64,000 nucleotides of DNA from Bicyclus anynana (Eukaryota; Arthropoda; Insecta; Lepidoptera; Nymphalidae). Position 1 is the first letter of the stretch, and every line of letters starts with the position of its first letter. Positions 12,001 to 24,022 of this stretch are shown in pieces. The notes under the pieces were generated by a model. It saw nothing but the letters and a program-made list of their open reading frames with translations, made no database searches and was not told the DNA's origin. The stretch lies in NCBI RefSeq assembly GCF_947172395.1, contig NC_069090.1, forward strand, positions 17,132,962 to 17,196,961. The letters are read 5' to 3'. A program made the position numbers and the translations under genes.

Positions 12001-15000
12001 GGTGCTTCAGTAGCTCCCACGGCTGGTTATAATTTTATTAACGCTAAAACCAATTTGTCTGAGCAACTTTACAAATATAGCGATTCTGGAGCTGTTAATG
12101 CTGGCACAATATTTCAAAATAAAGAAGCCATAAAATCTGTTCCCTCTTACGTTCCTGAAATTACTGACAATAAAGATATTGGCCAAGATTATGTGTCTGG
12201 TCACTTGAATACGACTGACTCTGGCAACATTTACGTCTCTGGAGTTTCTGAAGTCGACATTGTAGCCCACGCTTTTGAAACCGACAGTACAGAGACCACC
12301 AAACCTGATAAAGTTGACGTACAAAACAAATCTAAATTTACAAATGATAGGCACGTACATACGCTCAACAACTCTCAAGATCATAATAATCGTAGTGATA
12401 GTTACGTTTCAAGCAACGCTGAAGAAAACATCTATGGTAATCGTGTTAGACAAGGACTCGTTTCCGGTCCTTATGTAGCTCCCACGGCTGGTCAAAATTT
12501 TATTAACGCTAAAACCAACTTGTCTGAGCAAGTTTACAAACATAGCGATTCTGGAGCTGATTTTGCTGGAAATTTATCTCAAAATAATGAAGTCATAATA
12601 TCTGTTCCCGTTTATGTTCCTGGAATTTCTGATAACAACGATGTTGGCCAAGATTATTTATTTGGTCACTTGAACACAGCCAACTCTGGTAACATTTACT
12701 TCTCTGGAGTTACTGAAGTCAACAATACTGTCATTGACATTACTAATGCTAGTCAGACTTTCAGTAACAATAAAACCGATTTGTCTGAGCAAGTATACAA
12801 AGATAGTGTTTCTGGGGCTAATAATGCTGGTAAAGAAAACGTATTTCATAATAATGATAGCGATTCTGGAGCCATTAATGCTGGCAAAGTATTTCAAAAT
12901 AATGAAGCCATAAAATCTGTTCCCTCTTACGTCCCTGGTATTTCTGACAATAAAGATGTTGGGCGAGATTATGTGTCTGGTTACTTAAATACGACTAACT
13001 CTGGCAACATTTATCTTTCTGGAGTTTCTGAAGTCGACATTGCAGCCCACGCTTTTGACAGTTCTGAAACCACCAAACCTGATAAAGTTGATGTACAAAA
13101 CAAATCTAAAATCACTAATGATAGGCACGTACATGCGTTCAACAACTCTCAAGATCATAATAATCGTAGTGATAGTTACGTTTCAAGCAACGCTGAAGAA
13201 AACATCTATGGTAATCGTGTTAGACAAGGACTCGTTTCCGGTGCTTATGTAGCTCCCACGGCTGGTCAAAATTTTATTAACACTAAAACCAACTTGTCTG
13301 AGCAAGTTTACAAAGATAGCGATTCTGGAGCTGCTTTTGCTGGAAATGTATCTCAAAATAATGAAGCCGTAATATCTGTTCCCGTTTATGTTCCTGGAAT
13401 TTCTGACAATAACGATGTTGGTCAAGATTATTTATTTGGTCACTTGAACACAACCAACTCTGGTAATATTTACGTCTCTGGAGTTACTAAAGTCAACAAT
13501 ACAGCTTACGATTCTGTTATTGACATTACCAAGGCTAGTCAGACTTTCAGTAACAATAAAACCGATATGTCTGAGCAAGTATACAAAGATAGCGTTTCTG
13601 AGGCTAATAACGCTGGTAAAGAAAACGTATTTCATAATAATGATAGCGATTCTGGAGCTATTAATGCTGGCAAAGTATTTCAAAATAATGAAGCCATAAA
13701 ATCTGTTCCCTTTTACGTCCCTGGTATTTCAGACAATAAAGATGTTGGCCAAGATTATGTGTCTAGTCACTTGAATACAACCAGTTCTGGTAACATTTAC
13801 GTCTCTGGAGTTTCTGAAGTCGACAATGCAGCCCACGCTTTTGACACCGACAGTACAGAAACCACCAAACCTGATAAAGTTGACGTACAAAACAAATCTA
13901 ACATCACAAGTAATAGTCACGTACATGCTTTTGACAACTCTCAAGATCATAATTATCGTAGTGATAGTTCCGTTTCAAGCAATGCTCAAGATAACATCCA
14001 TGGTAATAGTGTTAGACAAGAACTCGTTTCCGGTGCTTCAGTAGCTCCCACGGCTGGTTATAATTTTATTAACGCTAAAACCAATTTGTCTGAGCAACTT
14101 TACAAATATAGCGATTCTGGAGCTGTTAATGCTGGCACAATATTTCAAAATAAAGAAGCCATAAAATCTGTTCCCTCTTACGTTCCTGAAATTACTGACA
14201 ATAAAGATATTGGCCAAGATTATGTGTCTGGTCACTTGAATACGACTGACTCTGGCAACATTTACGTCTCTGGAGTTTCTGAAGTCGACATTGTAGCCCA
14301 CGCTTTTGAAACCGACAGTACTGAAACCACCAAACCTGATAAAGTTGACGTACAAAACAAATCTAAAATCACTAGTGATAGGCACGTACATGCGTTCAAC
14401 AACTCTCAAGATCATAATAATCGTAGTGACAGTTACGTTTCAAGCAATGTTGAAGAAAACGTCTATGCTAATCGTGTTAGACAAGGACTCGTTTCCGGTG
14501 CTTATGTAGCTCCCATGGCTGGTCAAAATTTTATTAACGCTAAAACCAACTTGTCTGAGCAAGTTTACAAAGATAGCGGTTCTGGAGCTGTTTTTGCTGG
14601 AAAAGTATCTCAAAATAATGAAGCCATAAAATCTGTTCCCGTTTATGTTCCTGGAATTTCTGACAATAACGATGTTGGCCAAGATTTTTTATTTGGTCAT
14701 TTGAACACAACCAACTCTGGTAACATTTACTTCTCTGGAGTTACTGAAGTTAACAATACTGTCATTGACATTACTTACGCTAGTCAGACTTTCAGTAACA
14801 ATAAAACCGATTTGTCTGAGCAAGTATACAAAGATAGCGTTTCTGGGGCTAATAATGCTGGTAAAGTAAACGTATTTCATAATAATGATAGCGATTCTGG
14901 AGCTATTAATGCTGGCAAAGTATTTCAAAATAATGAAGCCATAAAATCTGTTCCCTCTTACGTCCCTGGTATTTCTGACAATAAAGATGTTGGCCAAGAT

Positions 15001-16965
15001 TATTTGTCTGGTCACTTGAATACAACCAATTCTGGTAACATTTACATCTCTGGATTTTCTGAAGTCGACATTGCAGCCCACGCTTTTGACACCGACAGTA
15101 CAGAAAACACCAAACCTGATAAAGATGACGTACAAAACAAATCTAAAATCACAAGCTATAGTCACGTACATGCGTTCAACAACTCTCTAGATCATAATAA
15201 TCGTAGTGATAGTTACGATTCAAGTAATTCTGAAGAAAACATCCACGATGATCGTATTAATGAAGGACTCATTTCCGGTTCTTATGTAGCTACTACGAAT
15301 AGTAATAATTTCGGTAACACTAAAACCAATTTGTCTGAGCAAGTTTACAAAGATAGCGATACTGAAGCAGTAAATAATGGTAATTTAAATATATTTCAAA
15401 ATAATGAAACTATAAAATCTGTTTCTGCTTATGCTCCTGGCACTTCTGATAATAACAGTACAGATTTCGTGATAAATATAACTAATTCTAAAGATTATAG
15501 TTCTAATTACTCTTACAAACGTGGCAATACTAACGCCACCAATGATGTGAGGGTACCTGGCAAGTTAGGTGATTTTGTTCCAAGTCAAATTATTTTAACT
15601 GGCATTACTGATGCTGCCAACAACACTAATCAAGGTTACGTTTTAAACGAACCTGTAAATGGTCAAGTTACAGATTCAAAGAATTCTGAAACTAAGAATG
15701 TACGTGAAGGGTTTTATGAAAGTAACACTAATAAAGATAAAAAAATTACTGGAACCAAGAGACTAGGGCAAGTATACGAATCTGAAAACTCAGAAGCTAA
15801 CTATATTGAAAGACAGCATACAACTGGAGTTTGTCAAGCTAATTTACAGAAAGATTCTGGAAATAAGAATGCTAGTGAAGTTAAATTAAAAAATAGTGCT
15901 GAAGCTAACAAAACTGTTCAGATATTTGAAAACTTAAATAACTCTCGGCAACTAATTGATTCTGACCATTTAGAACCTAAAAATACTAACAAGGTATACA
16001 TATCTAACAATAACGACGCTACGAATGATGACAAACTGTACATATCAAGTATTATTATTAAAACAAATACCAATGGTTATAATGTTGGTCAAAATAACCT
16101 TCCTAATTCGAAATCGTTATTAAACGACGGTCACGTTTATCCACATACAGATCGTAAATTATCTGATCAAGTTTACAGACCAGAAGATTTTGGAGACAAC
16201 GATGCTGGTCTCATTAATGAACAAAGTGGCTTTGTAACAAATAGCCCCGGTAAAGTTTACGTATCTAGTAATTCAGGAACTAATTATGGCAGTGAAAACT
16301 ATATACTTGGTAATACTTTAGTGGACTATGTTGGCCATAGTAACTTACCTAGTAATTCTGGAGCTATGGATGCTGGAATTTTATACACAAATGCTAATAC
16401 TGAAGCCAGCAGTTCTGGTCAATTCAATCCACTTACTAGTCGAGTCACAATACCGGAAAATTCAAAGGTTGGCAATCATAATCAAGTAAATATACCTGGT
16501 AATGCAGGTGCAAATAATCTTGGCCAAGTTTATCTTCTTGGAAACACCAACGCCAACAATCCCAATCAAGTCTATATACCTGGTAATTATGCAGCTACCA
16601 ATTCACGTCCAGTTTATTTACAGAGCAATACTAACGCTAACTCTGCTCAAGGTTACATTCCTGGCTATTTTGGAGTTAACAATCCTCGACAAGTTTATGT
16701 ACCTGGCACTCTTGGTATATTAAGTTCTGCTCAAGCTTTTACTGCTGACAATTCTGGAGCAAACACTCACAATCCAATATTCGTACCCGCTACTTCGGGA
16801 ATTAACAATTCAGGTCAGTTTTACGTACCTAAGAACGTTCCAATTTCCGCGGGTCAGTCATCAACTAATAGTGGATATTATAAAGTAACGCAATTGAATA
16901 GTGGACCTCACGAGTATGTATCCGCTAACCGACTGACCCCACAATGGTATAAATATGCAAACTAA
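6029..16965 (+). CDS. Giant secreted Asn/Ser-rich tandem-repeat protein (~3195 aa)
   Basis: Exon 1 at 6029-6046 encodes MAWTVW (donor GTGAGT). Exon 2 at 7396-16965 follows acceptor TTTGCAG, in phase 0. The join makes a signal peptide, MAWTVWFSMLLLGVVTVKSQ. One uninterrupted 9.57-kb exon codes for the rest. Residues to about 500 are unique, with GQG/Asn-rich segments. About 1030-2700 is a tandem array with motifs YVPGISDNNDVGQDY, HLNTTNSGNIYVSG, KTNLSEQVYKDS and KPDKVDVQNKS. The last ~240 residues are short QVYVPGNxGANN-type repeats, ending in QWYKYAN. Asn, Ser, Asp, Gly and Val dominate. I count only three cysteines, and N-x-S/T sequons (NTT, NLS, NKS, NNS) are very frequent. No enzymatic domain is seen. 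Composition and size suggest a silk, adhesive, eggshell or matrix protein, but no named family is recognised. Confidence 0.85.
6105..6390 (-). repeat. SINE family B copy followed by a SINE A scrap, in intron 1
   Basis: The + strand shows CCCATATACGGCTCACTGTT, AGTCTCCTCTCAGAATGAGA, a CACCACGCTGGCCCAATGCG motif and TTCACACACGCATAGAATTA. This is the reverse complement of the full copy at 32722-33030; the tRNA-like head is lost. At 6326-6390 a piece of SINE A (CTTCGGCCGTGGCTAGTTAC, GACGTACCGCTAAGCG) follows on the same strand. Confidence 0.75.
6508..6620 (+). repeat. Degenerate SINE family A fragment
   Basis: Weak but ordered match to the SINE A head: ATGACAAGTTAGCGCTTGAG, CACACCTGCAGGG, GTGACGATACAGTCTAAGAA and GGAAGCGG. 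It lies in intron 1 of the large repeat-protein gene. Confidence 0.4.
11701..12290 (+). repeat. 590-bp block identical to 13732-14321
   Basis: Read side by side, this block and the one 2031 bases downstream show no difference over 590 bases. They differ at the bases just outside (11700 T against 13731 A; 12291 A against 14322 T). The surrounding modules are clearly diverged, so the identity points to a recent duplication or gene conversion, or to an assembly copy. Confidence 0.9.
13732..14321 (+). repeat. 590-bp block identical to 11701-12290
   Basis: Second member of the identical pair, in the same frame and orientation. Confidence 0.9.
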
Positions 16966-16969
16966 TAAA
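16964..16969 (+). terminator. AATAAA overlapping the stop codon
   Basis: The stop TAA (16963-16965) and an AATAAA hexamer (16964-16969) share two bases. If it is used, the 3' UTR would be very short. Further A/T-rich signals follow at 16980-17010, so usage is uncertain. Confidence 0.35.
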
Positions 16970-18720
16970 GATCATTAGAATTATCTATAAAATTATAAAA
17001 TTATTAATATATGGATGAGCAATGCAGAAAATTATCAGGTATTCGTATTATAACATAGTACATTATGATATAAGTGCGGTAAGTTGAAAATCACAGCCGA
17101 GGCGATATTGCAAGCTCGAGCCGAAGGCGAGAGCTATAGTAAGGAAGCAGAGGCTGTAATTGAAGCGCACGTATGTCATACGACGTTTTATAACACATTT
17201 GCGAGGAAACACACTTTTTGAAAATGAATTTGCGTCTTTCCATTTTCCATATGATGACATTTTAATGCGCTTGTAATTTTTGCACAGATTTAAAAAAGTA
17301 CCGTTCGTTTTTAGGCGAATGATAAAGGTTTTATATTATATTACAGCACATGTGCGTTTTACTTTATATTACGGCACATACGTGCGTAATGAGCTACATT
17401 ACAATATTGAAATTGGTGAAATAAGAGATACGAGTACTTTTCGAGCAAATTTGTTATCAAAATAGTTGTGCCATATGACTTGAAATTCTAGAAAGCCATG
17501 TCAAAAAAGATTCGATATTAATATCGTTGAAAAAATGGAAAGTGTTGAGCACAATGGAAATGAAGCATCCAATAACCATTCGATTTTTTTTAAATCAAAT
17601 GGTGCATATGTTGCAAAAAAAACATTTGGAATTGGGCATGCATAATCTTAAATTCTCGAGAGAGTGTGGCACTAATTAACTGACCTCTGAAAAAATGTAA
17701 CTTTAACAATTTAATGTTAAAATTAGTTAAATTTATTTGCAAATAACATACCTAACTAAATAAATACAAAAAGATTTTCGAGAGCTGTTCATGTGTAGAT
17801 TTTGACAGAACCGATAGGTGAGATTGTAATCAAGGGCTAACTTGCTAATAAAAACAAAAATCTCAAATGGATATTGGTAAAAAACCTTTTTCTCGCAATT
17901 ATGTAATGATTTATTTATTTTGCTATCATCCGCGAAAAGTCGACGAACCCATGCAACAACGTCACCCAGGTCCGACAAAATACTCTCTACGTAAGTTTCA
18001 CCCCGAAACCGGAGCATCCTTAGGAGATGTTGACTCTACAACGTGCAATTGCAAAGTTTCTTTTTCTCGCATTTTAGCTTGTATTTAGTACTTTTTTATT
18101 TGTTAGTATTTATGTGTTAAAATGGCCAGTGTTGAGCATATCCACTATATTCATATTGAGGGGTGTTTTTTTTTTTTATAGTAGACCCCAAAATAATTAT
18201 AATATCTATGGTATTTAGATCTTTAAGTAATTTATTCTAGGATTTTAAGTAATTTGTGTTTGTACTTAGTTTGTAGGCTTGACAATGTTAATCAGATTTT
18301 AACAATATTATTCTATGCCGAATGTAGTCACAGATTGTAATTAGGTAATTTTAGCGTATTAATAAGTATATTACTTAATAGTTGTTAGAAAATATAATTA
18401 TCATTTGTACATAATAATTAAATTTTTTATAAAATACAGTATATTTGTTTTGATTGTCATCATTGTTTCGTCATTACATAGTAGGTACTCGTAGTAGTAG
18501 AAAAGTACTACCTTTTATTACGAGTTCCTATTAGTATAGAGCACGGGTGGTATTTACATTCATTATTTATATTATTATAATAAGGAGGTATTTCGACAGT
18601 GATAAATAGTACAAATAAAAGGGTAGTTGATGATTTGAGTTCATTGTTAGGCAGCGTGAACTCCGTCACGCTTCTAGTCACGTTAGTGATTTTGTGCAAT
18701 AATGTTTCGTGATATAATTC
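16970..18720. other. Intergenic, no gene supported
   Basis: AT-rich sequence with small unconvincing frames on both strands. Around 17330-17400 a unit of about 45 bases (TATATTACAGCACATGTGCG / TATATTACGGCACATACGTG) is imperfectly duplicated. Nothing else was recognised. Confidence 0.45.
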
Positions 18721-18721
18721 A

Positions 18722-19038
18722 TTATCATCATCATTATAAACCCATATTCGGCTCACTGCTGAGCTCGAGTCTCCTCTCAGAATGAAAGGGGTTAGGCCAT
18801 TAGTCCACCACGCTGCCCAATGTGGATTGGCAGACTTCACACACGCAGATAATTAAGAAAATTCTCTGGTATGCAGGTTTCCTCACGACGTTTTCCTTCA
18901 CCGTTTGAGACACGTGATATTTAATTTCTTAAAATACACATAACTGCAAAGTTGAAGGTGTATGCCCCGGACCGGATTCGAACCGGAAACCTCCGGAATC
19001 GGAGGGAGAGGTCATATTCACTGGGCTATTTCGGCTTT
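18722..19038 (-). repeat. SINE family B, near full length
   Basis: Reverse-oriented copy ending on the + strand with CCCCGGACCGGATTCGAACC, a CTCCGGAATCGGAGG stem and TCACTGGGCTATTTCGGCT. These are the complements of the tRNA-like B box (GGTTCGAATCC), stem and A box of the element head seen at 32722. Confidence 0.85.
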
Positions 19039-19197
19039 TTTATGTGATATAATTATTGATCATAAATTGTTTACTGTGGACGTAGAGAACATGTCGGGCA
19101 GAGGAGGTGAATGTTAATGCATTCTAAATGGATCCCATAAACTTAACCCAAGATCACACGTCCTGAGACCTACTCGAGGTGTTTCCTCTAACACAAA

Positions 19198-19491
19198 ATG
19201 AGGGTACATTATCTGTCGCTACCCGTCATGTTATTCTTATTTCTGCCGTCAAGCTGCATCGCTGTGCGGTCTGAAGAGCATGGCCGTTGTAATTACAGAC
19301 ACGTGAGACAAGACGAAGATACTCGGCCGGTATTTTGTCAGAATTCTTTCTTGCATGATCTGCCAAGTGTTGCTCTGTTAAAGTTGTTTAATGGGCCGAT
19401 GGACGATGGGCCATCTTCTTGGTCCGTCTTATTTTTTCATTATATAAAAAAATACATTAGACAGTCGAATTATAGACAATACGTTGGTTAG
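19198..19491 (+). CDS. Possible small secreted protein (97 aa)
   Basis: ATG at 19198 opens a typical signal peptide (MRVHYLSLPVMLFLFLPSSC then IA), with likely cleavage after SSCIA. A mature part of about 73 residues with two cysteines follows, ending in YRQYVG and TAG/TTAG context. Overlapping AATAAA signals at 19546-19555 lie some 55 bases past the stop, which favours a real single-exon transcript end. A GTGAGA at 19302 could instead be a donor, making this only a first exon. No family is recognised. Length, charge and signal peptide fit a small secreted peptide or precursor, but chance is not excluded. Confidence 0.4.
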   Translation: MRVHYLSLPVMLFLFLPSSCIAVRSEEHGRCNYRHVRQDEDTRPVFCQNSFLHDLPSVALLKLFNGPMDDGPSSWSVLFFHYIKKYIRQSNYRQYVG

Positions 19492-19545
19492 GAATAAGAA
19501 TATTGATTAAATAAGCGTCCATAAGCGACTGAGACTATTTAGGTG

Positions 19546-19555
19546 AATAAATAAA
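19546..19555 (+). terminator. Overlapping AATAAA polyadenylation signals
   Basis: AATAAATAAA, two overlapping hexamers, lies 55 bases after the stop of the 97-aa frame. It is followed at once by TTAATTCAG-type A/T-rich sequence. Confidence 0.4.
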
Positions 19556-19559
19556 ACTG

Positions 19560-20090
19560 TTAATTCAGATTAAAACGTGTTTATTGGATTTGATTCAAAA
19601 TTCAAAATCAGCAGAAACAAACTTACACAATAAAATTGAGTTACTTTTTATGAATAATATATTCTGCAAAGGCTTACAAATTAAATATAATTATAAATAA
19701 TAAAAATAAAAAATAATCCTAAACTCCTACTTATAGTTGCCATATGTAACTGTTGCCACAGCATCGCTTTTTTCGGTGTGAAAGGTATGTTCTTAGTAAA
19801 ATAACAGTAATGATACTCATATGTCTTGAAATCGAATACAATACAATGGAAAATACGATGGAAGGTAAATCTTATCATTGATAACAAATGTGGATTGTAC
19901 GGCTACAGTAGTAAGTAGGACTTTTATGAAAGACCTTATCCCGTTTACTTTGCTTGTGTGTATAGCATTGTAATTACTTGGTACACATAACACTTAGTAG
20001 AACCAACGCAAGAGAGTATTGTAGGCGAAGTTCTTGATGCACTTCAAAATGTTGTTCTGCTATAAACAATGATTTTCCACTAGGCGGCCT
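19560..20090. other. No gene seen
   Basis: AT-rich intergenic sequence. Only short frames without splice or homology support. Confidence 0.45.
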
Positions 20091-20092
20091 AT

Positions 20093-20284
20093 TCACTAAT
20101 TTGATCTTTATTAAAAATCTTTAGACATCAAATCAACTGATAAATTTCATCTAAGGTAGTTGATTTCTCAGTTTATATATGATATTCACGATAGGTTGTC
20201 AATAGGCATCGGATGACATAACATAAAATCTCAATTTCGTGAATGTCAATTATTATACGTACGTAAGTTAGTGAATTAGCCTGC
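20093..20284. mobile_element. MITE-like element with inverted ends
   Basis: The left end GGCCTATTCACTAATTTGAT is mirrored at the right end by TACGTAAGTTAGTGAATTAG then CC. Terminal repeats are about 18 imperfect bases around roughly 190 bp without coding capacity. Confidence 0.45.
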
Positions 20285-20289
20285 AGGTT

Positions 20290-23200
20290 CGACATATGCT
20301 TTGTCCTTGACTTGTCTAGGTCGGTGTAAGTACTCGTATATTATTAAAACTTTACCTTTGCAGAATATTTGACAAGAACAATCCTAGCAAAATTGTTAGG
20401 CTTCAAAAGCGTATTGAATTTCAAAGTTGTACTTAGATACATTAAGAGACAATTTTATAAACCTACCGGATTTTAATATAATAATAATAATATAATAAAA
20501 GCATTTATATCTAGTCACCTATCACAACATGAAAAGGCAATTTATATATTTGGACCATTCGCTTGCCAAAGATAAAACGCGAAATTACAAAACATCCTAA
20601 TATCTATGCTGGACTTAAGTCATTTGGAAAGGTTATTAGTAGTAATACCTCGATTTATAAGTACGTCATATTTCATTATATGAAATGTCTAAAACGAAAG
20701 CATTTTAACTGTGGAAATCATAGGCGTTGTGGCCTGACGTCGTGACGCCCCCAGGGATCGTTTATCGTGTTGAATTCAAACTCTATGCGTTTAAAAATTC
20801 AACAGTCAGCGGGTGAATGGTACCCTGGGGGTGCCCATGCAACGTTTATGAATTCCACTGTATATCTATTTTAAGCAATGAAATGTGGCAAATATAAACA
20901 CTGAAATCAATAGACGTTTTGACAAAATAGTTTTGGAATTTCACATTATTGATTTAGAATGACGTACATTCGTGGTATTACACTATAAAAAGAGACACCC
21001 TGTGTTATGGCCTAAGCTTAAAGGAAAGCTGGCAGGTTTGACCAAAAGTTGGTAAAAGATTATTTTATTAAGATTCAGGTGGAATTACGTTGAGTAATGA
21101 GATTTTTACTTTACGTAGACATCTATGTTTTCAAAATGTTGATAAAAATTGGTCAATTTTAAATTAATCGGAGATTTACATGCAAGTATGAACATTTCAT
21201 TACGATTATAACTTTTATTTTTAATTTTGATTTCGATTTTGTATCTATACTTACACCATCAGTTTCTTTATGTTACAGATGCACAAAACTTATTGGAAAG
21301 TGTAAACTATTACACTTATTTATTGTGGATTGACAAACAGTCACACTTGCATATATCTCTTCGTAAATTAACGCCTGCATTAAGCAATATAAGAGCAAAT
21401 ATTCAAATCGAAATTGCTCTTAGGCGTTCTTTAATTTATTTAAGTACCTATTATGTAAAATTCCTATTTAATAAAATTTTAAACGTTTTTATGACTTCCG
21501 TTAAGCCAATATAAACTTTATATTTATATTTTTGAAAATGATTATAATTTCATTATAAATCACAGGACAGTGTTTTATCTCATCTTTTAAACTAAATATT
21601 TACATTATCGGATCGATCGTAAAGAATGTTTATATTTTGTCTAAGGAGTCATAATCCGAAAACTAACGATTAAAATTCTTACTTTTTCATAAAATTTGGA
21701 CAGAGCCATTTTCGATGTAATTTCCAGGAACTACAAATTGGGTACGAAATGACTTTTAAAACAGATATTTAAAATGTTTTCTTCATCAAATTCATAATTA
21801 TTAAACGGAGGGTAGTATTATTACTTTCCTATGACTAATATTATTTACAATATTTCTTATGATAAAATATTATTTGAGCATTTAAAGTATGAATTCATAA
21901 TTAAGTATATAAAAATAAATTTCTTAATGTAATATACATATATTTTTTTTTAATTTTTAAAATTAAGTAAAATACAGTAAGTAATAACTACACAAAATAA
22001 CGTTATGTAATATCAAATAATGATTTAATCACATTTGTGCCATAACTTGAACGAAAATTTAATAAACTTTGACATATAAAAACTGTGTAGGTAAAGTCTA
22101 TTCATAATATTATTATAAATACAATTGAAGTTTTTCTAAAATATCTAAAGATAATTCAAATAATTCCTTGATAAAAATTAAGTGCAATTTATTACCATAA
22201 TAATTTATGAAAAATCGTGAAAAATTTGAGAGTTATGTACAGTTGCAATAGACTAGACATTTCAAAAGAGAAATATATCAAGAATTAGAAAAATCACATT
22301 CTAACTATACGATTCACTATAAAAATATCATTTCAGTAACTGCCTTCTTGCACTAATACATTCTAAGGCTGACTGCATTAATCATTTGGGTTCAGTAATT
22401 AAAAAAAATATATAAAAATCATGTTCCTACCTTTTGTGCTTATTTCGTATTAGCACTCTTATTTCGTAAATTAATTTGTATTTATTTGCGATAGGCAATT
22501 TATAGTTTTAATCTGCCTTATTAATAGAGAACCCTTTGTGATATGAAAATGCAATTATACATAAATATTTTTAAAGGTCTTAAGCAAGTCAACCTTGGAA
22601 CAAGCACATGCATTCCCCTTATGTTAAATACCTCTTCTATATTAATTTTCAGTATGTTATAATATAAGTACTACGCAATAAATTGACTTTAGAGTTTTTA
22701 GGAAAATGCTAAGCGGACTTGTAGTTAATTATTAAGTTTCATTTATTAATTAAGTTGTAGCAATGTACTCGTAAATATATCATAAATAAATAAATTCTAG
22801 TGAAAAATAAGTAAATATAGCTTTCTGCTCACTATAGTTTGTATGTAAATAAATGTTTTTGTTAGTAAAGTAAACCTTAAACAAAATCACTAACCAAAAT
22901 AACAGAACTTAACTTCTGCAGAAAACACAAAATATCACAAAATCTTCTGTGGCGCAGTTGTTTTATAATATTGTTACGGAGAACTCTATTACTAAAAACA
23001 TAGGGTTCATAATCGCTCGCCCATGTCGGGTTGTTTACCATTTGAGATAAGAAAGGTTTATGACCTTGTTTACGCCGAATTTCGTAGAACGTCTTCGGCG
23101 TACACGTGTTAGGCATTCCAAGAATAATCTAGAAATCGTTGTGGCTGGTATAAATACGCGTCGGACCGAACGATATAGTTTTCCGAACGATAGAGTTTCG

Positions 23201-23600
23201 AGTCACCAGGTGTTTTCAAATCCTCGAACCCTAGTCCGTAACAATACCTAATAATAAGAATCAATCTGGAGTTCTGGGATTCAATATTTCGGCTATGGAT
23301 GATTACCGCACTATGGGCAAAGACCACGGTAGGTGGCGCCATGGTGTGAGCGTTTACGTTCAGAGTTACAAAGCAACTACGCCAAAGAAGTAAAGTGTAG
23401 AGTGATAACGATTACTAAACAATGCATACAGTTCACACCAATTTTGTCCGGTTTTTGAATATCTGTAGTAGGTAGTTAAATATATTTTACATTGCTGGTT
23501 ATTATGGTCTTATTTACAGCTAGATTATTCGCTAAGTCAATGTCTATCAGAGGATAAAGCCGAGCACCTTTAACATGAATTTGATACTCGATAAATTGCA
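20290..23600. other. Long AT-rich intergenic stretch
   Basis: Very AT-rich, particularly 21600-22860. No supported exon. A weak inverted repeat, built on GCCCCCAGGG and CCCTGGGGGT, spans roughly 20749-20840. This stretch may include the CaMKK 3' UTR, which is transcribed leftwards from 24023, but a polyadenylation signal could not be assigned. Confidence 0.4.
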
Positions 23601-23607
23601 TGTATAC

Positions 23608-23762
23608 GTCACCGTTAGATTGTAAAATACTAGTTTATAATCTCACTCGTGAAAGTAACACGTTAAATTGTAATTAGTATTTCCAGTTCACAATATGACG
23701 GCAGATTATAATATCACGAGTGAGATTATAAGCTAACGGTATTTTACAATTTAACGGTAACA
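23608..23762. mobile_element. Foldback (MITE-like) element
   Basis: The left arm (GTCACCGTTAGATTGTAAAA then TACTAGTTTATAATCTCACT) and the right arm (TGAGATTATAAGCTAACGGT then ATTTTACAATTTAACGGTAA) are imperfect inverted repeats of about 45 bases. The loop is about 60 bases. Confidence 0.7.
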
Positions 23763-24022
23763 TATACATTGACAATGATGTAAACATTGCCTTTTGCCAT
23801 GTAAAATACCTTCTACGGAAAACCAGAAAATGTCAAACAATGTAATTTTCTATAAACAACTAATTTAGCAAAAACATAACTTATTTGATGCAAACTGTAA
23901 ACATGTTTAGCTTTTGCCTTTACACAGTAACAGTATCCAAGTTTGAAACGAACGACAAATCGGTAGACCGGTTGCTAGACTCGACGGAGTCAAGGGGAAG
24001 CGCGAGGCGCGGGCGCTCTGCA

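Larger units (their letters stand above)
10480..15450 (+). repeat. In-frame tandem repeat array inside the large secreted-protein gene
   Basis: About twelve copies of a module headed by SVPxYVPGIS or YVPEIT start near 10489, 10921, 11352, 11684, 12150, 12613, 12925, 13387, 13715, 14181, 14644 and 14956. Spacings cluster at about 312-332 and 431-466 bases. The pattern 332, 466, 463, 312, 462 repeats, giving a higher-order unit of 2031 bases (677 codons). All units keep the reading frame and no stop interrupts the array. Confidence 0.9.

Noticed and set aside
8746..15171. Many reverse-strand and alternate-frame open frames under the large repeat gene
   Set aside because: They recur with the same 2031-base period as the coding repeat and mirror its codons; they are shadows of the long frame.
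18958..19030. tRNA-like sequence with TTCGAACC and a CTCCGGAATCGGAGG stem
   Set aside because: It is the head of a SINE family B copy with the SINE body attached; the same applies to 32722-32800. No stand-alone tRNA cloverleaf was found.
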